A stretch of 9,813 nt of DNA from an uncultured Prevotella sp. GTDB taxonomy: Bacteria > Bacteroidota > Bacteroidia > Bacteroidales > Bacteroidaceae. Below are positions 1-7,060 of the stretch, in pieces. The position numbers and the translations under genes were made by a program. The stretch is taken from assembly GCA_946999025.1 (NCBI GenBank), contig CAMQBP010000056.1, forward strand, positions 1-9,813. Reading direction: 5' to 3'. Within the stretch, counting starts at the first letter, position 1; the number at the start of each line of letters is the position of its first letter. A model generated the notes under the pieces. It did no database searches and was not told the origin of the DNA. It saw only the letters and a list, made by a program, of their open reading frames with translations.

Positions 1-19
1 TTTTGTCTCATTGACGTTG

Positions 20-51
20 CAAAGATACTGCTGTTTCCGCACACAACCAAG
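20..51 (-). promoter_or_regulatory. Leftward Bacteroidetes-type promoter for a gene outside the window
   Basis: Read on the minus strand, TATCTTTG (plus positions 20-27) matches the Bacteroidetes -7 element TAnnTTTG. CTTG (plus 48-51) lies 20 nt upstream and matches three of four bases of the -33 TTTG box. Transcription would begin around position 13-16 and run off the left edge. A minus-strand ATG at plus 9-11 is too close to the predicted start to be judged. The gene served cannot be identified from this window. Confidence 0.55.
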
Positions 52-88
52 AAACTGCAGGTGGTTTTTTACACAAAAACAATGTTTC

Positions 89-102
89 TTGATGTAAATC
101 AA
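89..102. promoter_or_regulatory. FNR/CRP-family operator-like palindrome
   Basis: TTGAT-GTAA-ATCAA is an exact match to the classical FNR consensus TTGAT-N4-ATCAA, and both half-sites are intact. Its centre (95.5) is about 80 nt upstream of the estimated start of the leftward promoter at 20-51, a distance compatible with class I activation by CRP/FNR-type proteins. It is over 50 nt downstream of the isomerase stop codon and outside any gene. The consensus comes from proteobacterial FNR; use of the same sequence by a Bacteroidales CRP/FNR relative is inferred. Confidence 0.4.
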
Positions 103-130
103 AATGAATTTGATATATCCATATAACAAC

Positions 131-178
131 AAAAGGCCAAGCAAGTCATCCGAATTCGAAGGACTTGCTTGGCCTTTT
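131..178 (-). terminator. Rho-independent terminator of the isomerase/glyS unit
   Basis: A perfect 17-bp inverted repeat pairs 131-147 with 162-178 across a 14-nt loop that itself contains a short CGAATTCG palindrome. On the minus strand the right arm ends in TTTT and is followed by GTTGTTAT, giving a U-rich tail 16 nt past the isomerase stop codon. The flanking bases are also A/T on the other side, so it may act in both directions. Confidence 0.88.
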
Positions 179-193
179 AAGCTGGTATTCAGT

Positions 194-853
194 CTATTTC
201 TTGATCCAAGAACCAGATGCCACACCTGCTCGGGTAGGAGCTTTGGGGCGATAATAACCCGCCAAACCGATATCGAAGATTAGCGTTGAATAGCCGGGGA
301 TTTCGCTTTTGGGAGCTTTCTCCGTACCATAGCCCAATTTATAAGGTATGTAAACCTCCCAACGGTCACCCACTGACATGTGCAACAGAGCCGTGGTAAA
401 GCCGTCGACAAGTCCATTCACTGCAAATTTGGCAGGATTCATGGTCTGCGGATTGTACACACCCGAATAGCTACGGTCGAACAAATAGCCTGCTGTATAG
501 GTGGCTGAGGGGATGAGGCGGCCTCGATAGTTCACCATCACCGAATCGGTGTACAGCGGACTACCCGAGGTACTGTTGCCTCGTTCCAACACATGAACGA
601 TGATATAATTGTTCAAATCGGCATGAAACTTCTGTCCATCGGCTGGCAACGACCAGTTGCGAATGATCATCCAGTTTTGGTCGCCCTTCGCAATCCGCTC
701 TTGCGTGGCAGCATGAAGCTGTGCGAAATAGGTTTCGTTCTTATGTTGCCAATCGGCAAACTCTTCCACCTCGCCGCTGTCTTCGCTACACGATGCCATC
801 GTGAAGACAGCCATCATGAGCAGGAGAAGGTAGCATATTGAATTTTTCTTCAT
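194..853 (-). CDS. FKBP-type peptidyl-prolyl cis-trans isomerase, lipoprotein
   Basis: This 219-residue protein is predicted to catalyse cis-trans isomerisation of proline bonds in exported proteins, anchored to a membrane on the periplasmic side. Residues 1-21 form a lipoprotein signal peptide (KK, hydrophobic LLLLMMAVF, then MAS before Cys22). A linker of about 80 residues precedes one FKBP domain at about 102-198. Pocket residues can be placed by comparison with FKBP12: Tyr109, Phe125-Asp126, Leu148-Val149, Tyr175 and Phe193. The tryptophan at the base of the FKBP12 pocket is Phe152 here, as in many bacterial relatives, so activity is likely but not certain. The start is the ATG directly before the signal peptide; no Shine-Dalgarno is visible. 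It lies 57 nt downstream of glyS on the same strand with no clear promoter between, so co-transcription is likely. The specific client proteins cannot be deduced. Confidence 0.9.
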   Translation of the reverse strand: MKKNSICYLLLLMMAVFTMASCSEDSGEVEEFADWQHKNETYFAQLHAATQERIAKGDQNWMIIRNWSLPADGQKFHADLNNYIIVHVLERGNSTSGSPLYTDSVMVNYRGRLIPSATYTAGYLFDRSYSGVYNPQTMNPAKFAVNGLVDGFTTALLHMSVGDRWEVYIPYKLGYGTEKAPKSEIPGYSTLIFDIGLAGYYRPKAPTRAGVASGSWIKK

Positions 854-910
854 TGTCGTTTCGTTCTTATCTGCCTACATAAGCCTTGGATGGCTTGCGG
901 GCAGTGGGAT

Positions 911-2452
911 TTATTGCAATTTCTTTAGCAAACTGGTGATACTTACCTTTTCTTCTATCACCGAGCACAACTCGCTGATGTCCACGCGCTGCTGCTCCAT
1001 GGTGTCCCGATGGCGTAGCGTCACCTTGTTGTCTTTCAGCGTGTCAAAGTCAACCGTCACGCAATAAGGTGTGCCAACCGCATCCTGACGGCGATAACGC
1101 TTACCGATGGAATCTTTCTCATCGTAGCTCGTATTGAAGTGGAACTTCAGCAGGTCTACTATCTCGCGTGCCTTCTCGGGCAAGCCCTCCTTACGCACCA
1201 AAGGCATCACCGCACATTTTACCGGTGCCAAAGCTGCCGGCAAACGAAGCACGACACGCTTCTCACCGTTCTCCAATTCTTCTTCCTGATAGCTGTGGCA
1301 CATCACGGAGAGGAACATGCGATCTACGCCAATAGATGTCTCGATGACGTAAGGCACATAGCTCTCGCTGGTCTCTGGGTCGAAATATTTCAGGTTCTTG
1401 CCACTGAACTTTTCGTGTTGTGACAAGTCGAAGTTGGTACGCGAGTGTATGCCTTCCACCTCTTTGAATCCAAATGGCATCTTGAACTCGATGTCGGTGG
1501 CCGCATTGGCATAGTGAGCCAACTTCTCATGGTCGTGGAAACGATAGTTTTCTGCGCCGAAGCCCAGTGCCTGATGCCACGCCATGCGTGTCTGCTTCCA
1601 TTGCTTGAACCACTCCAACTCGGTACCGGGCTTCACGAAGAACTGCATCTCCATCTGCTCGAACTCGCGCATACGGAAGATAAACTGGCGCGCCACAATC
1701 TCGTTGCGGAAAGCCTTACCAATCTGTGCGATACCAAAAGGCAGCTTCATGCGCCCCGTTTTCTGCACGTTAAGATAGTTCACAAAGATGCCTTGCGCCG
1801 TTTCTGGTCGCAGATATATCTTATTGGTAGCGTCCGAGAGCGAGCCCATTTCGGTGGAGAACATCAGGTTGAACTGGCGCACGTCAGTCCAGTTCTTGGT
1901 GCCACTGATGGGGTCTACGATGCCTTCATCCAGGATAATCTGTTTCAGTTCTGCCAAATCGGGACCTTGCATGGCCTGTGTGTAACGCTCGTGCAGGGCA
2001 TCACGCTTGGCCTGGTGGTCGAGTACGCGCTGGTTGGTTGCCCTGAATTTCGCCTCATCGAAAGCATCACCAAACCGCTTGGCAGCCTTGGCCACCTCCT
2101 TATCGATTTTTTCTTCGTACTTAGCAATCTGATCCTCTATCAGCACATCGGCACGATAGCGCTTCTTCGAGTCGCGGTTGTCTATCAAAGGGTCGTTGAA
2201 AGCGTCCACGTGTCCACTGGCTTTCCAGATGGTGGGATGCATGAAGATGGCCGAGTCGATGCCCACGATGTTGTCGTGCAGCAGCACCATGCTCTTCCAC
2301 CAATATTCTTTGATGTTCTTTTTCAGCTCAACACCATTCTGTCCATAGTCGTAAACGGCTGCCAAACCATCGTATATATCACTGCTGGGGAACACAAAGC
2401 CGTATTCCTTGCAGTGGCTCACAATCTTTTTGAAAACATCTTCTTGTGCCAT
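911..2452 (-). CDS. glyS: Glycyl-tRNA synthetase, alpha2 (single-chain) type
   Basis: The enzyme attaches glycine to tRNA-Gly using ATP, in the cytoplasm. At 513 residues it has the length of the homodimeric, eukaryote-like form and not the separate alpha and beta chains of E. coli. Class II signatures are visible: the glycine-enzyme motif RPETAQGIF at 215-223, motif 2 with FRNEI at 248-252 followed by a conserved REFEQMEMQFF stretch, and motif 3 with GVDRMFL at 375-381. An insertion rich in charged residues spans about 100-160. The anticodon-binding domain occupies about 405-500 and includes the DSIGKRYRRQD and VGTPYCVTVD segments. The ATG at 2452 gives the family's usual N-terminus (VSHCKEYGFVFPSSDIYDGL). 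A -7 promoter element lies 33 nt upstream. It is divergent from yaaA and probably co-transcribed with the isomerase gene downstream. Confidence 0.97.
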   Translation of the reverse strand: MAQEDVFKKIVSHCKEYGFVFPSSDIYDGLAAVYDYGQNGVELKKNIKEYWWKSMVLLHDNIVGIDSAIFMHPTIWKASGHVDAFNDPLIDNRDSKKRYRADVLIEDQIAKYEEKIDKEVAKAAKRFGDAFDEAKFRATNQRVLDHQAKRDALHERYTQAMQGPDLAELKQIILDEGIVDPISGTKNWTDVRQFNLMFSTEMGSLSDATNKIYLRPETAQGIFVNYLNVQKTGRMKLPFGIAQIGKAFRNEIVARQFIFRMREFEQMEMQFFVKPGTELEWFKQWKQTRMAWHQALGFGAENYRFHDHEKLAHYANAATDIEFKMPFGFKEVEGIHSRTNFDLSQHEKFSGKNLKYFDPETSESYVPYVIETSIGVDRMFLSVMCHSYQEEELENGEKRVVLRLPAALAPVKCAVMPLVRKEGLPEKAREIVDLLKFHFNTSYDEKDSIGKRYRRQDAVGTPYCVTVDFDTLKDNKVTLRHRDTMEQQRVDISELCSVIEEKVSITSLLKKLQ

Positions 2453-2485
2453 ATCTATTTCAATTTATGATTCTATAACGTCTGG

Positions 2486-2493
2486 CAAAGGTA
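2486..2493 (-). promoter_or_regulatory. Probable glyS promoter, -7 element
   Basis: On the minus strand this reads TACCTTTG, an exact TAnnTTTG match, 33 nt upstream of the glyS start. No convincing TTTG is found 19-21 nt further upstream, so the -33 box is weak or absent. Confidence 0.5.
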
Positions 2494-2578
2494 CTGATTA
2501 TTTTCGAGTAAGCGGACATCTCGCCTGTAATTCTTTGCGTTTCGTGTCATTTTAAGCATGTTTCTAACAATCATTTTG

Positions 2579-2586
2579 TATTTTTG
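2579..2586 (+). promoter_or_regulatory. Probable yaaA promoter, -7 element
   Basis: TATTTTTG matches TAnnTTTG and ends 20 nt before the yaaA ATG, giving a short leader. The region where a -33 box is expected (about 2555-2560) lacks TTTG, and the surroundings are T-rich, so the match is less specific than the one upstream of parC. Confidence 0.4.
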
Positions 2587-2606
2587 TAAGCAAAAAGAAT
2601 CGTCAC

Positions 2607-3368
2607 ATGCAAATACTCCTTTCGTGCGCCAAGGACATGACAGACACCGCTGCTGCCACGCATTTGGATGTCACACAGCCCATCTTTCAGCACGAAGCCG
2701 AGCAAACGGCCGTGCAACTCACGAGATACAGCGCCGATGAGTTGGCTGAAATGTTGCACGTCAACCCACAATTGGCGGCACTCAACAAACTGCGTTATGC
2801 TCATTTCTTAGATCCCAGTCCTACTCTTCGGGCCGCATGGGCCTATCACGGAATCGCCTTTAAGAAATTGGATGCCACCACCATGACAGCCGAACAACTG
2901 CTTTACGCCGAACGTCACCTATGGATTACCTCGTTTTTGTACGGATTGCTCCGCCCGCTCAATGGCATCAAAAACTACCGGCTGGAAGGCAATGTGCGGC
3001 TACCCGAATACGACGACCAAACGATGTTTGACTTTTGGAAGCCGCGTCTGACCGATGTTCTCATCCAATCGGTTCTCGATGATGACGGCATCTTGCTGAA
3101 CTTGGCGAGCGGGGAGATGAAAAATCTGTTCGACTGGAAGCGCATCCGAAAGGCCGTGCGCATCATTGAGCCGGCCTTCAAGGTACGCAAAGGTGACAAA
3201 CTGCGCACCATCGTGGTGTACACCAAGATGTGTCGGGGAGCCCTTGCGCGCCATGTCATTGTGCAACAAGCGCACAACCCCAACGCTCTCAAAGCGTTTG
3301 AATATGAAGGATTTGCATACGATGAACAAGAGAGTAAAGACAATCACTGGGTGTTCACCATGCTTTAA
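2607..3368 (+). CDS. yaaA: Peroxide stress protein YaaA (DUF328 family)
   Basis: YaaA-family proteins protect cells from hydrogen peroxide; in E. coli YaaA belongs to the OxyR response and lowers free intracellular iron, limiting Fenton damage. The exact biochemical activity is unsettled. The 253-residue length is close to the family norm (about 258 in E. coli). Typical blocks are present: the N-terminal MQILLSCAKDM, the central FLYGLLRPLNGIKNYRLE at 110-127, NLASGEMKNLFDW at 165-177, and the C-terminal MCRGALARHVI at 208-218, ending in WVFTML. There is no signal peptide or membrane segment, so it is cytoplasmic. The ATG at 2607 gives the conserved N-terminus and lies just after a -7 promoter element. 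It is divergent from glyS. Whether OxyR controls it here cannot be seen. Confidence 0.94.
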   Translation: MQILLSCAKDMTDTAAATHLDVTQPIFQHEAEQTAVQLTRYSADELAEMLHVNPQLAALNKLRYAHFLDPSPTLRAAWAYHGIAFKKLDATTMTAEQLLYAERHLWITSFLYGLLRPLNGIKNYRLEGNVRLPEYDDQTMFDFWKPRLTDVLIQSVLDDDGILLNLASGEMKNLFDWKRIRKAVRIIEPAFKVRKGDKLRTIVVYTKMCRGALARHVIVQQAHNPNALKAFEYEGFAYDEQESKDNHWVFTML

Positions 3369-3433
3369 TACCAGTTGTGCGGTTTAACATCTACCCTTTT
3401 GTGCTGACATTCCAGCAGCAAAGCTGACTGTCT

Positions 3434-3465
3434 TTTGCACATTTGGCTTATTTTTCTTACTTTTG
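3434..3465 (+). promoter_or_regulatory. Bacteroidetes-type promoter of the parC cluster
   Basis: TTTG at 3434-3437 and TACTTTTG at 3458-3465 are separated by exactly 20 nt, matching the TTTG-N19-21-TAnnTTTG consensus in full. The predicted transcript would start near 3470 and have a leader of about 30 nt before the parC ATG at 3502. It is the best-formed promoter in the window. Confidence 0.72.
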
Positions 3466-3501
3466 CATATTGACTTTTCATCCTCTTTTTAATTCACGAT
3501 A

Positions 3502-6237
3502 ATGAGCGATAAAACAACAGATATAGACAACCTGGAAACTGAAGACGACGAGTTGCAGACCGACCAGCATTCTGATTACCAACCAGCCGACCGATTTGAC
3601 GCTTCAGCAGTACATCATTTAAGTGGGATGTACAAGAATTGGTTCTTGGATTATGCCTCGTATGTCATCTTAGAGCGTGCGGTGCCACACATCGAAGATG
3701 GCCTGAAACCTGTTCAGCGACGCATTCTGCACTCGATGAAGCGCATGGACGACGGCCGATACAACAAGGTGGCCAACATCGTTGGACACACCATGCAGTT
3801 TCATCCCCACGGCGATGCGTCCATCGGAGACGCCTTGGTACAGATGGGACAGAAAGACCTTTTGGTAGACACGCAAGGTAACTGGGGAAACATTCTCACG
3901 GGCGACCGCGCCGCCGCACCCCGATACATCGAAGCACGACTGTCGAAATTCGCGCTCGACGTGGTGTTCAATCCCAAAACCACCCACTGGCAACTGAGCT
4001 ATGACGGGCGCAACAAGGAGCCCATCACACTGCCGGCAAAGTTTCCTTTGCTGTTGGCGCAGGGTGCGGAAGGTATCGCCGTAGGACTGAGTTCGAAGAT
4101 TCTGCCACACAACCTGAATGAAATTTGCGAGGCGGCGATACATTATCTCCGAGGTGAAAAGTTCCAACTGTATCCCGACTTCCCCACGGGTGGCAGCATT
4201 GACGTGGAGAAATACAACGACGGACAGCGGGGCGGAACGCTGAAAGTGAGGGCCAAGATTGAGAAACTGGACAACAAGACGCTGATTATCAAGGAGATTC
4301 CGTTTAGCAAAACCACCACCACCCTTATCGACTCGATACTGAGAGCGATAGATAAAGGTAAGATTAAGGCCAAGAAAGTGGACGACAACACGGCTGCGGA
4401 GGTGGAAATTCAGGTGCATTTGGCGCCGGGAGTGAGCAGCGACAAGACCATCGATGCGCTGTATGCTTTCTCCGATTGCGAAATCAACGTGTCACCCAAC
4501 TGTTGCGTTATCGAGGACGACAAGCCCGGTTTCCTGACCATCAGTGACGTGCTGCGACACAATGTGGACAGCACCATGGGATTGCTTCGCAAGGAATTGG
4601 AAATACGTAAGAACGAATTACTGGAACAGTTGTTCTTCGCCTCGCTGGAGAAAATATTCATCGAAGAGCGTATTTACAAAGACAAGAAATTTGAAGAGGC
4701 CAAGGATTTAGACACCGTGGTGGCTCATGTAGACAACAGATTGGAGCCGTTCAAGCCCAGTTTTATCCGCGAAGTGACGCGCGACGACATCTTGCGCCTG
4801 CTGGAAATCAAGATGAATCGCATCTTGAAGTTCAACAAAGACAAGGCCAACGACTTCATCGCACGCACGAAAGCCGACATCAAGAGCATTGACAACGACC
4901 TAGCTCACATGACGGACGTGACCATCCATTGGTTCGAATTCATTCGTGACAAGTACGGAAAAGACCATCCCCGACTGACCGAAATCAGGAGTTTTGAAAC
5001 CATTGAGGCCACCAAGGTAGTGGAGGCTAACGAGAAGTTGTACATCGACCGACAGGAAGGATTTGTGGGAACCGGACTGAAAAAGAACGAGTTTGTGTGC
5101 AACTGCTCCGACATCGACGACATCATCATCTTCTATAAGGACGGAAAGTTCAAGATTATCAGGGTGGCCGACAAGATATTCGTGGGCAAGAACGTGATTC
5201 ACGTGCAGGTGTTCAAGAAGAATGACAAGCGCACTATTTATAATGTAGTGTACCAAGATGGCAAAAAAGGCACTTACTTCATCAAGCGTTTCAACGTGAC
5301 CAGCATAACGCGAGACAGGGACTACGACCTGACACAGGGCAAGCCTGGGTCGAGAGTGATGTATTTCACGGCCAATCCGAACGGTGAGGCCGAAACCATC
5401 AAGGTGACACTGGACCCCGATCCGAATAAGAAGAAGCAGAACATCTTCTTGGAAAAAGACTTCTCTGAAGTACTCATCAAGGGCAGAGGAGCCAAAGGCA
5501 ACATCCTGACCAAGAAAGCAGTTCACCGCATTGGCTTGAAAAGTCATGGACACAGTACGCTTGGTGGACGAAAAGTTTGGTTCGACCCGGATGTCAACCG
5601 CATCAATTATGAAGAGCATGGACGGTACTTGGGCGAGTTTAACGATGATGAATCGATATTGGTTGTGCTGACCAATGGTGACTTCTATATCACCGACTTT
5701 GACCCCAACAACCACTACGAGGACAACATCCAAGTGCTGGAGAAATGGGATGATCGTAAGGTGTGGAGCGCCGTGTTGTTCGATGCCGACAATCAAAACT
5801 ATCCTTACGTGAAGCGATTCATGATGGAAGCGACCAAGAAAAAGCAGAATTACATCGGCGAGAATCCAGACAGCAAGCTGGTCTTTCTTACCGACGTGGT
5901 CTATCCGAGGCTGTTAGTGACCTTCGGTGGGAACGACGCCACGCGCCCTGCACAGGAAATTGACGTGGAAGAGTTTATTGCCGTCAAGGGATTCAAGGCC
6001 AAAGGCAAGCGCATCACCACATGGGAAGTGGACAAGATTGAAGAACTTGAACCCACACGTTTCCCCGAACCACCGGCCGGCGAACGCGACAACGACCCAG
6101 AGGAAGAGGGCGAAGGCCAAGAGGATGCTGATGCAAACGAAGAAAATCTCGACCCGGATGCAGGAAAAAGCCAACAGCAGGTGATTGATGAAATATCGGG
6201 ACAACTCAACCTGTTCAGCGATGAAGACTTGGGATAA
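3502..6237 (+). CDS. parC: DNA topoisomerase IV subunit A (ParC, GyrA-like)
   Basis: This is the DNA-cutting subunit of topoisomerase IV, which with ParE unlinks daughter chromosomes. The 911-residue protein has an acidic N-terminal extension (about 1-33), then the breakage-reunion core. The core includes the winged-helix segment HPHGDASIGD (101-110) and the active-site pair Arg141-Tyr142 in AAAPRYIEARL; Tyr142 should form the covalent link to DNA. The tower and coiled-coil regions follow, to about 480. A beta-pinwheel-type C-terminal domain begins near 515 (FVGTGLKKNEF). No GyrA box (QRRGGKG) is seen, which favours ParC over GyrA. Residues from about 845 are proline- and acid-rich, ending with QLNLF at 901-905 and SDEDLG. 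The position equal to E. coli ParC Ser80 is Ala106. No parE lies in the window. The start has no Shine-Dalgarno but follows a strong promoter by about 36 nt. The stop overlaps the next gene. Confidence 0.95.
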   Translation: MSDKTTDIDNLETEDDELQTDQHSDYQPADRFDASAVHHLSGMYKNWFLDYASYVILERAVPHIEDGLKPVQRRILHSMKRMDDGRYNKVANIVGHTMQFHPHGDASIGDALVQMGQKDLLVDTQGNWGNILTGDRAAAPRYIEARLSKFALDVVFNPKTTHWQLSYDGRNKEPITLPAKFPLLLAQGAEGIAVGLSSKILPHNLNEICEAAIHYLRGEKFQLYPDFPTGGSIDVEKYNDGQRGGTLKVRAKIEKLDNKTLIIKEIPFSKTTTTLIDSILRAIDKGKIKAKKVDDNTAAEVEIQVHLAPGVSSDKTIDALYAFSDCEINVSPNCCVIEDDKPGFLTISDVLRHNVDSTMGLLRKELEIRKNELLEQLFFASLEKIFIEERIYKDKKFEEAKDLDTVVAHVDNRLEPFKPSFIREVTRDDILRLLEIKMNRILKFNKDKANDFIARTKADIKSIDNDLAHMTDVTIHWFEFIRDKYGKDHPRLTEIRSFETIEATKVVEANEKLYIDRQEGFVGTGLKKNEFVCNCSDIDDIIIFYKDGKFKIIRVADKIFVGKNVIHVQVFKKNDKRTIYNVVYQDGKKGTYFIKRFNVTSITRDRDYDLTQGKPGSRVMYFTANPNGEAETIKVTLDPDPNKKKQNIFLEKDFSEVLIKGRGAKGNILTKKAVHRIGLKSHGHSTLGGRKVWFDPDVNRINYEEHGRYLGEFNDDESILVVLTNGDFYITDFDPNNHYEDNIQVLEKWDDRKVWSAVLFDADNQNYPYVKRFMMEATKKKQNYIGENPDSKLVFLTDVVYPRLLVTFGGNDATRPAQEIDVEEFIAVKGFKAKGKRITTWEVDKIEELEPTRFPEPPAGERDNDPEEEGEGQEDADANEENLDPDAGKSQQQVIDEISGQLNLFSDEDLG

Positions 6238-7060
6238 TCACAGGAAAGCAACATGGCAGTGGGCGTGTATCGCACTAATGCTATGTTGGTCAATGGGCAT
6301 GGCGGCACAAACAGATGTCACGCCGCTGGACAAAACAACCACCAATGTCAAGATGGTTGGCTGGGGTTACGTGGACATGCTCGACACTTATCTATCTCCT
6401 GAACGCTATGAGGGATGGCAAGTCAACTACCTATCGCATACCACGCACGAGCGCGAAGACCGTTGCATCAGCACTTTGAGCGTGCACCAAGGTAGTTTTG
6501 CACACGCCGATAACAGGGCAGGTAACGCAAACGAAATGCAGGCGGTGTACCATTTTGCATACGCTTGGCATTACAATTGGCACTTTATGAACCGACATTT
6601 GAACGTCAAGGCTGGCGGCATGCTCAACACACACCTCGGCATGTTGTACAATGCCCGCAACTCAAACAATCCTATGCAGGCGAAAGTGGGGCTGAACGTG
6701 GCTCCATCAGTCATGGCAAGCTACCGTTTCAGCATTAAGAATATGCCGCTTACACTGCGCTATGAGGCTGACGCACCACTGTTGGGCATGATGTTTTCGC
6801 CCAACTACGGTCAGTCATATTACGAGATTTTCTCAGAAGGCAATTACGATCACAACGTTGTTGTCACCCATCCGGTCAACGCTCTCTCACTACGACAGAT
6901 GCTCACACTCGACTTCTCGGTATACAAAACCACGTTTAGAATAGGCTACCTGGGTGACTATCAGCAAGCTCATGTGAACCATTTGAGATACCACACCTAT
7001 TCGCATGTGCTCGTATTGGGCCTCGTGAAGAAATTCACCATAAACCATCTCCGCCCATGA
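6221..7060 (+). CDS. DUF3316-like exported protein of unknown function
   Basis: The function is unknown. The sequence resembles the Bacteroidales DUF3316 family, recalled from the block LYNARNSNNPMQAKVGLN (142-159) followed by SYRFSIKNMPLTLRYEADAPL and FSPNYGQSYYEIF (192-204). With the start at 6221 it has 279 residues. Residues 1-30 form a signal peptide: HRK, the hydrophobic stretch WACIALMLCW, then GMAAQ with cleavage near 28-30. The rest has alternating hydrophobic and polar residues and many aromatics, which would suit an outer-membrane or periplasmic beta-barrel; that is inference. The reading frame opens earlier, at 6185, but those 12 residues add nothing to the signal peptide and lie deeper inside parC. 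The 6221 ATG overlaps the last 17 nt of parC in another frame, and the stop overlaps the next gene's start as ATGA, so translation is probably coupled on both sides. Confidence 0.72.
   Translation: MKTWDNHRKATWQWACIALMLCWSMGMAAQTDVTPLDKTTTNVKMVGWGYVDMLDTYLSPERYEGWQVNYLSHTTHEREDRCISTLSVHQGSFAHADNRAGNANEMQAVYHFAYAWHYNWHFMNRHLNVKAGGMLNTHLGMLYNARNSNNPMQAKVGLNVAPSVMASYRFSIKNMPLTLRYEADAPLLGMMFSPNYGQSYYEIFSEGNYDHNVVVTHPVNALSLRQMLTLDFSVYKTTFRIGYLGDYQQAHVNHLRYHTYSHVLVLGLVKKFTINHLRP

Noticed and set aside
110..114. Second TTGAT half-site next to the FNR-like palindrome
   Set aside because: Its partner position reads CCATA instead of ATCAA, so only a half-site exists, which is expected by chance in AT-rich DNA.
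882..897. AAGCC/GGCTT hairpin between glyS and the isomerase gene
   Set aside because: Only 5 bp with no U-run in the direction of transcription; it would not terminate.
1445..2470. 341-codon open frame on the plus strand opposite glyS
   Set aside because: It lies wholly antisense to a well-conserved glycyl-tRNA synthetase, has no recognisable domain, and its composition mirrors the codons of the opposite strand.
3403..3435. Possible yaaA terminator (TGCTG/CAGCA or CAGC/GCTG hairpins)
   Set aside because: Stems are only 4-5 bp, mutually exclusive, and the following T run is part of the parC promoter.
4900..5796. 298-codon open frame on the minus strand inside parC
   Set aside because: It is antisense to the parC C-terminal domain; its Val/His/Leu-rich translation is typical of a shadow of a conserved gene. 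The 249-codon minus frame at 3670-4419 was rejected for the same reason.
6185..6220. Upstream start of the DUF3316-like protein at 6185
   Set aside because: The added residues are polar and would lengthen the signal peptide n-region to about 26 residues; the ATG at 6221 gives a normal signal peptide.
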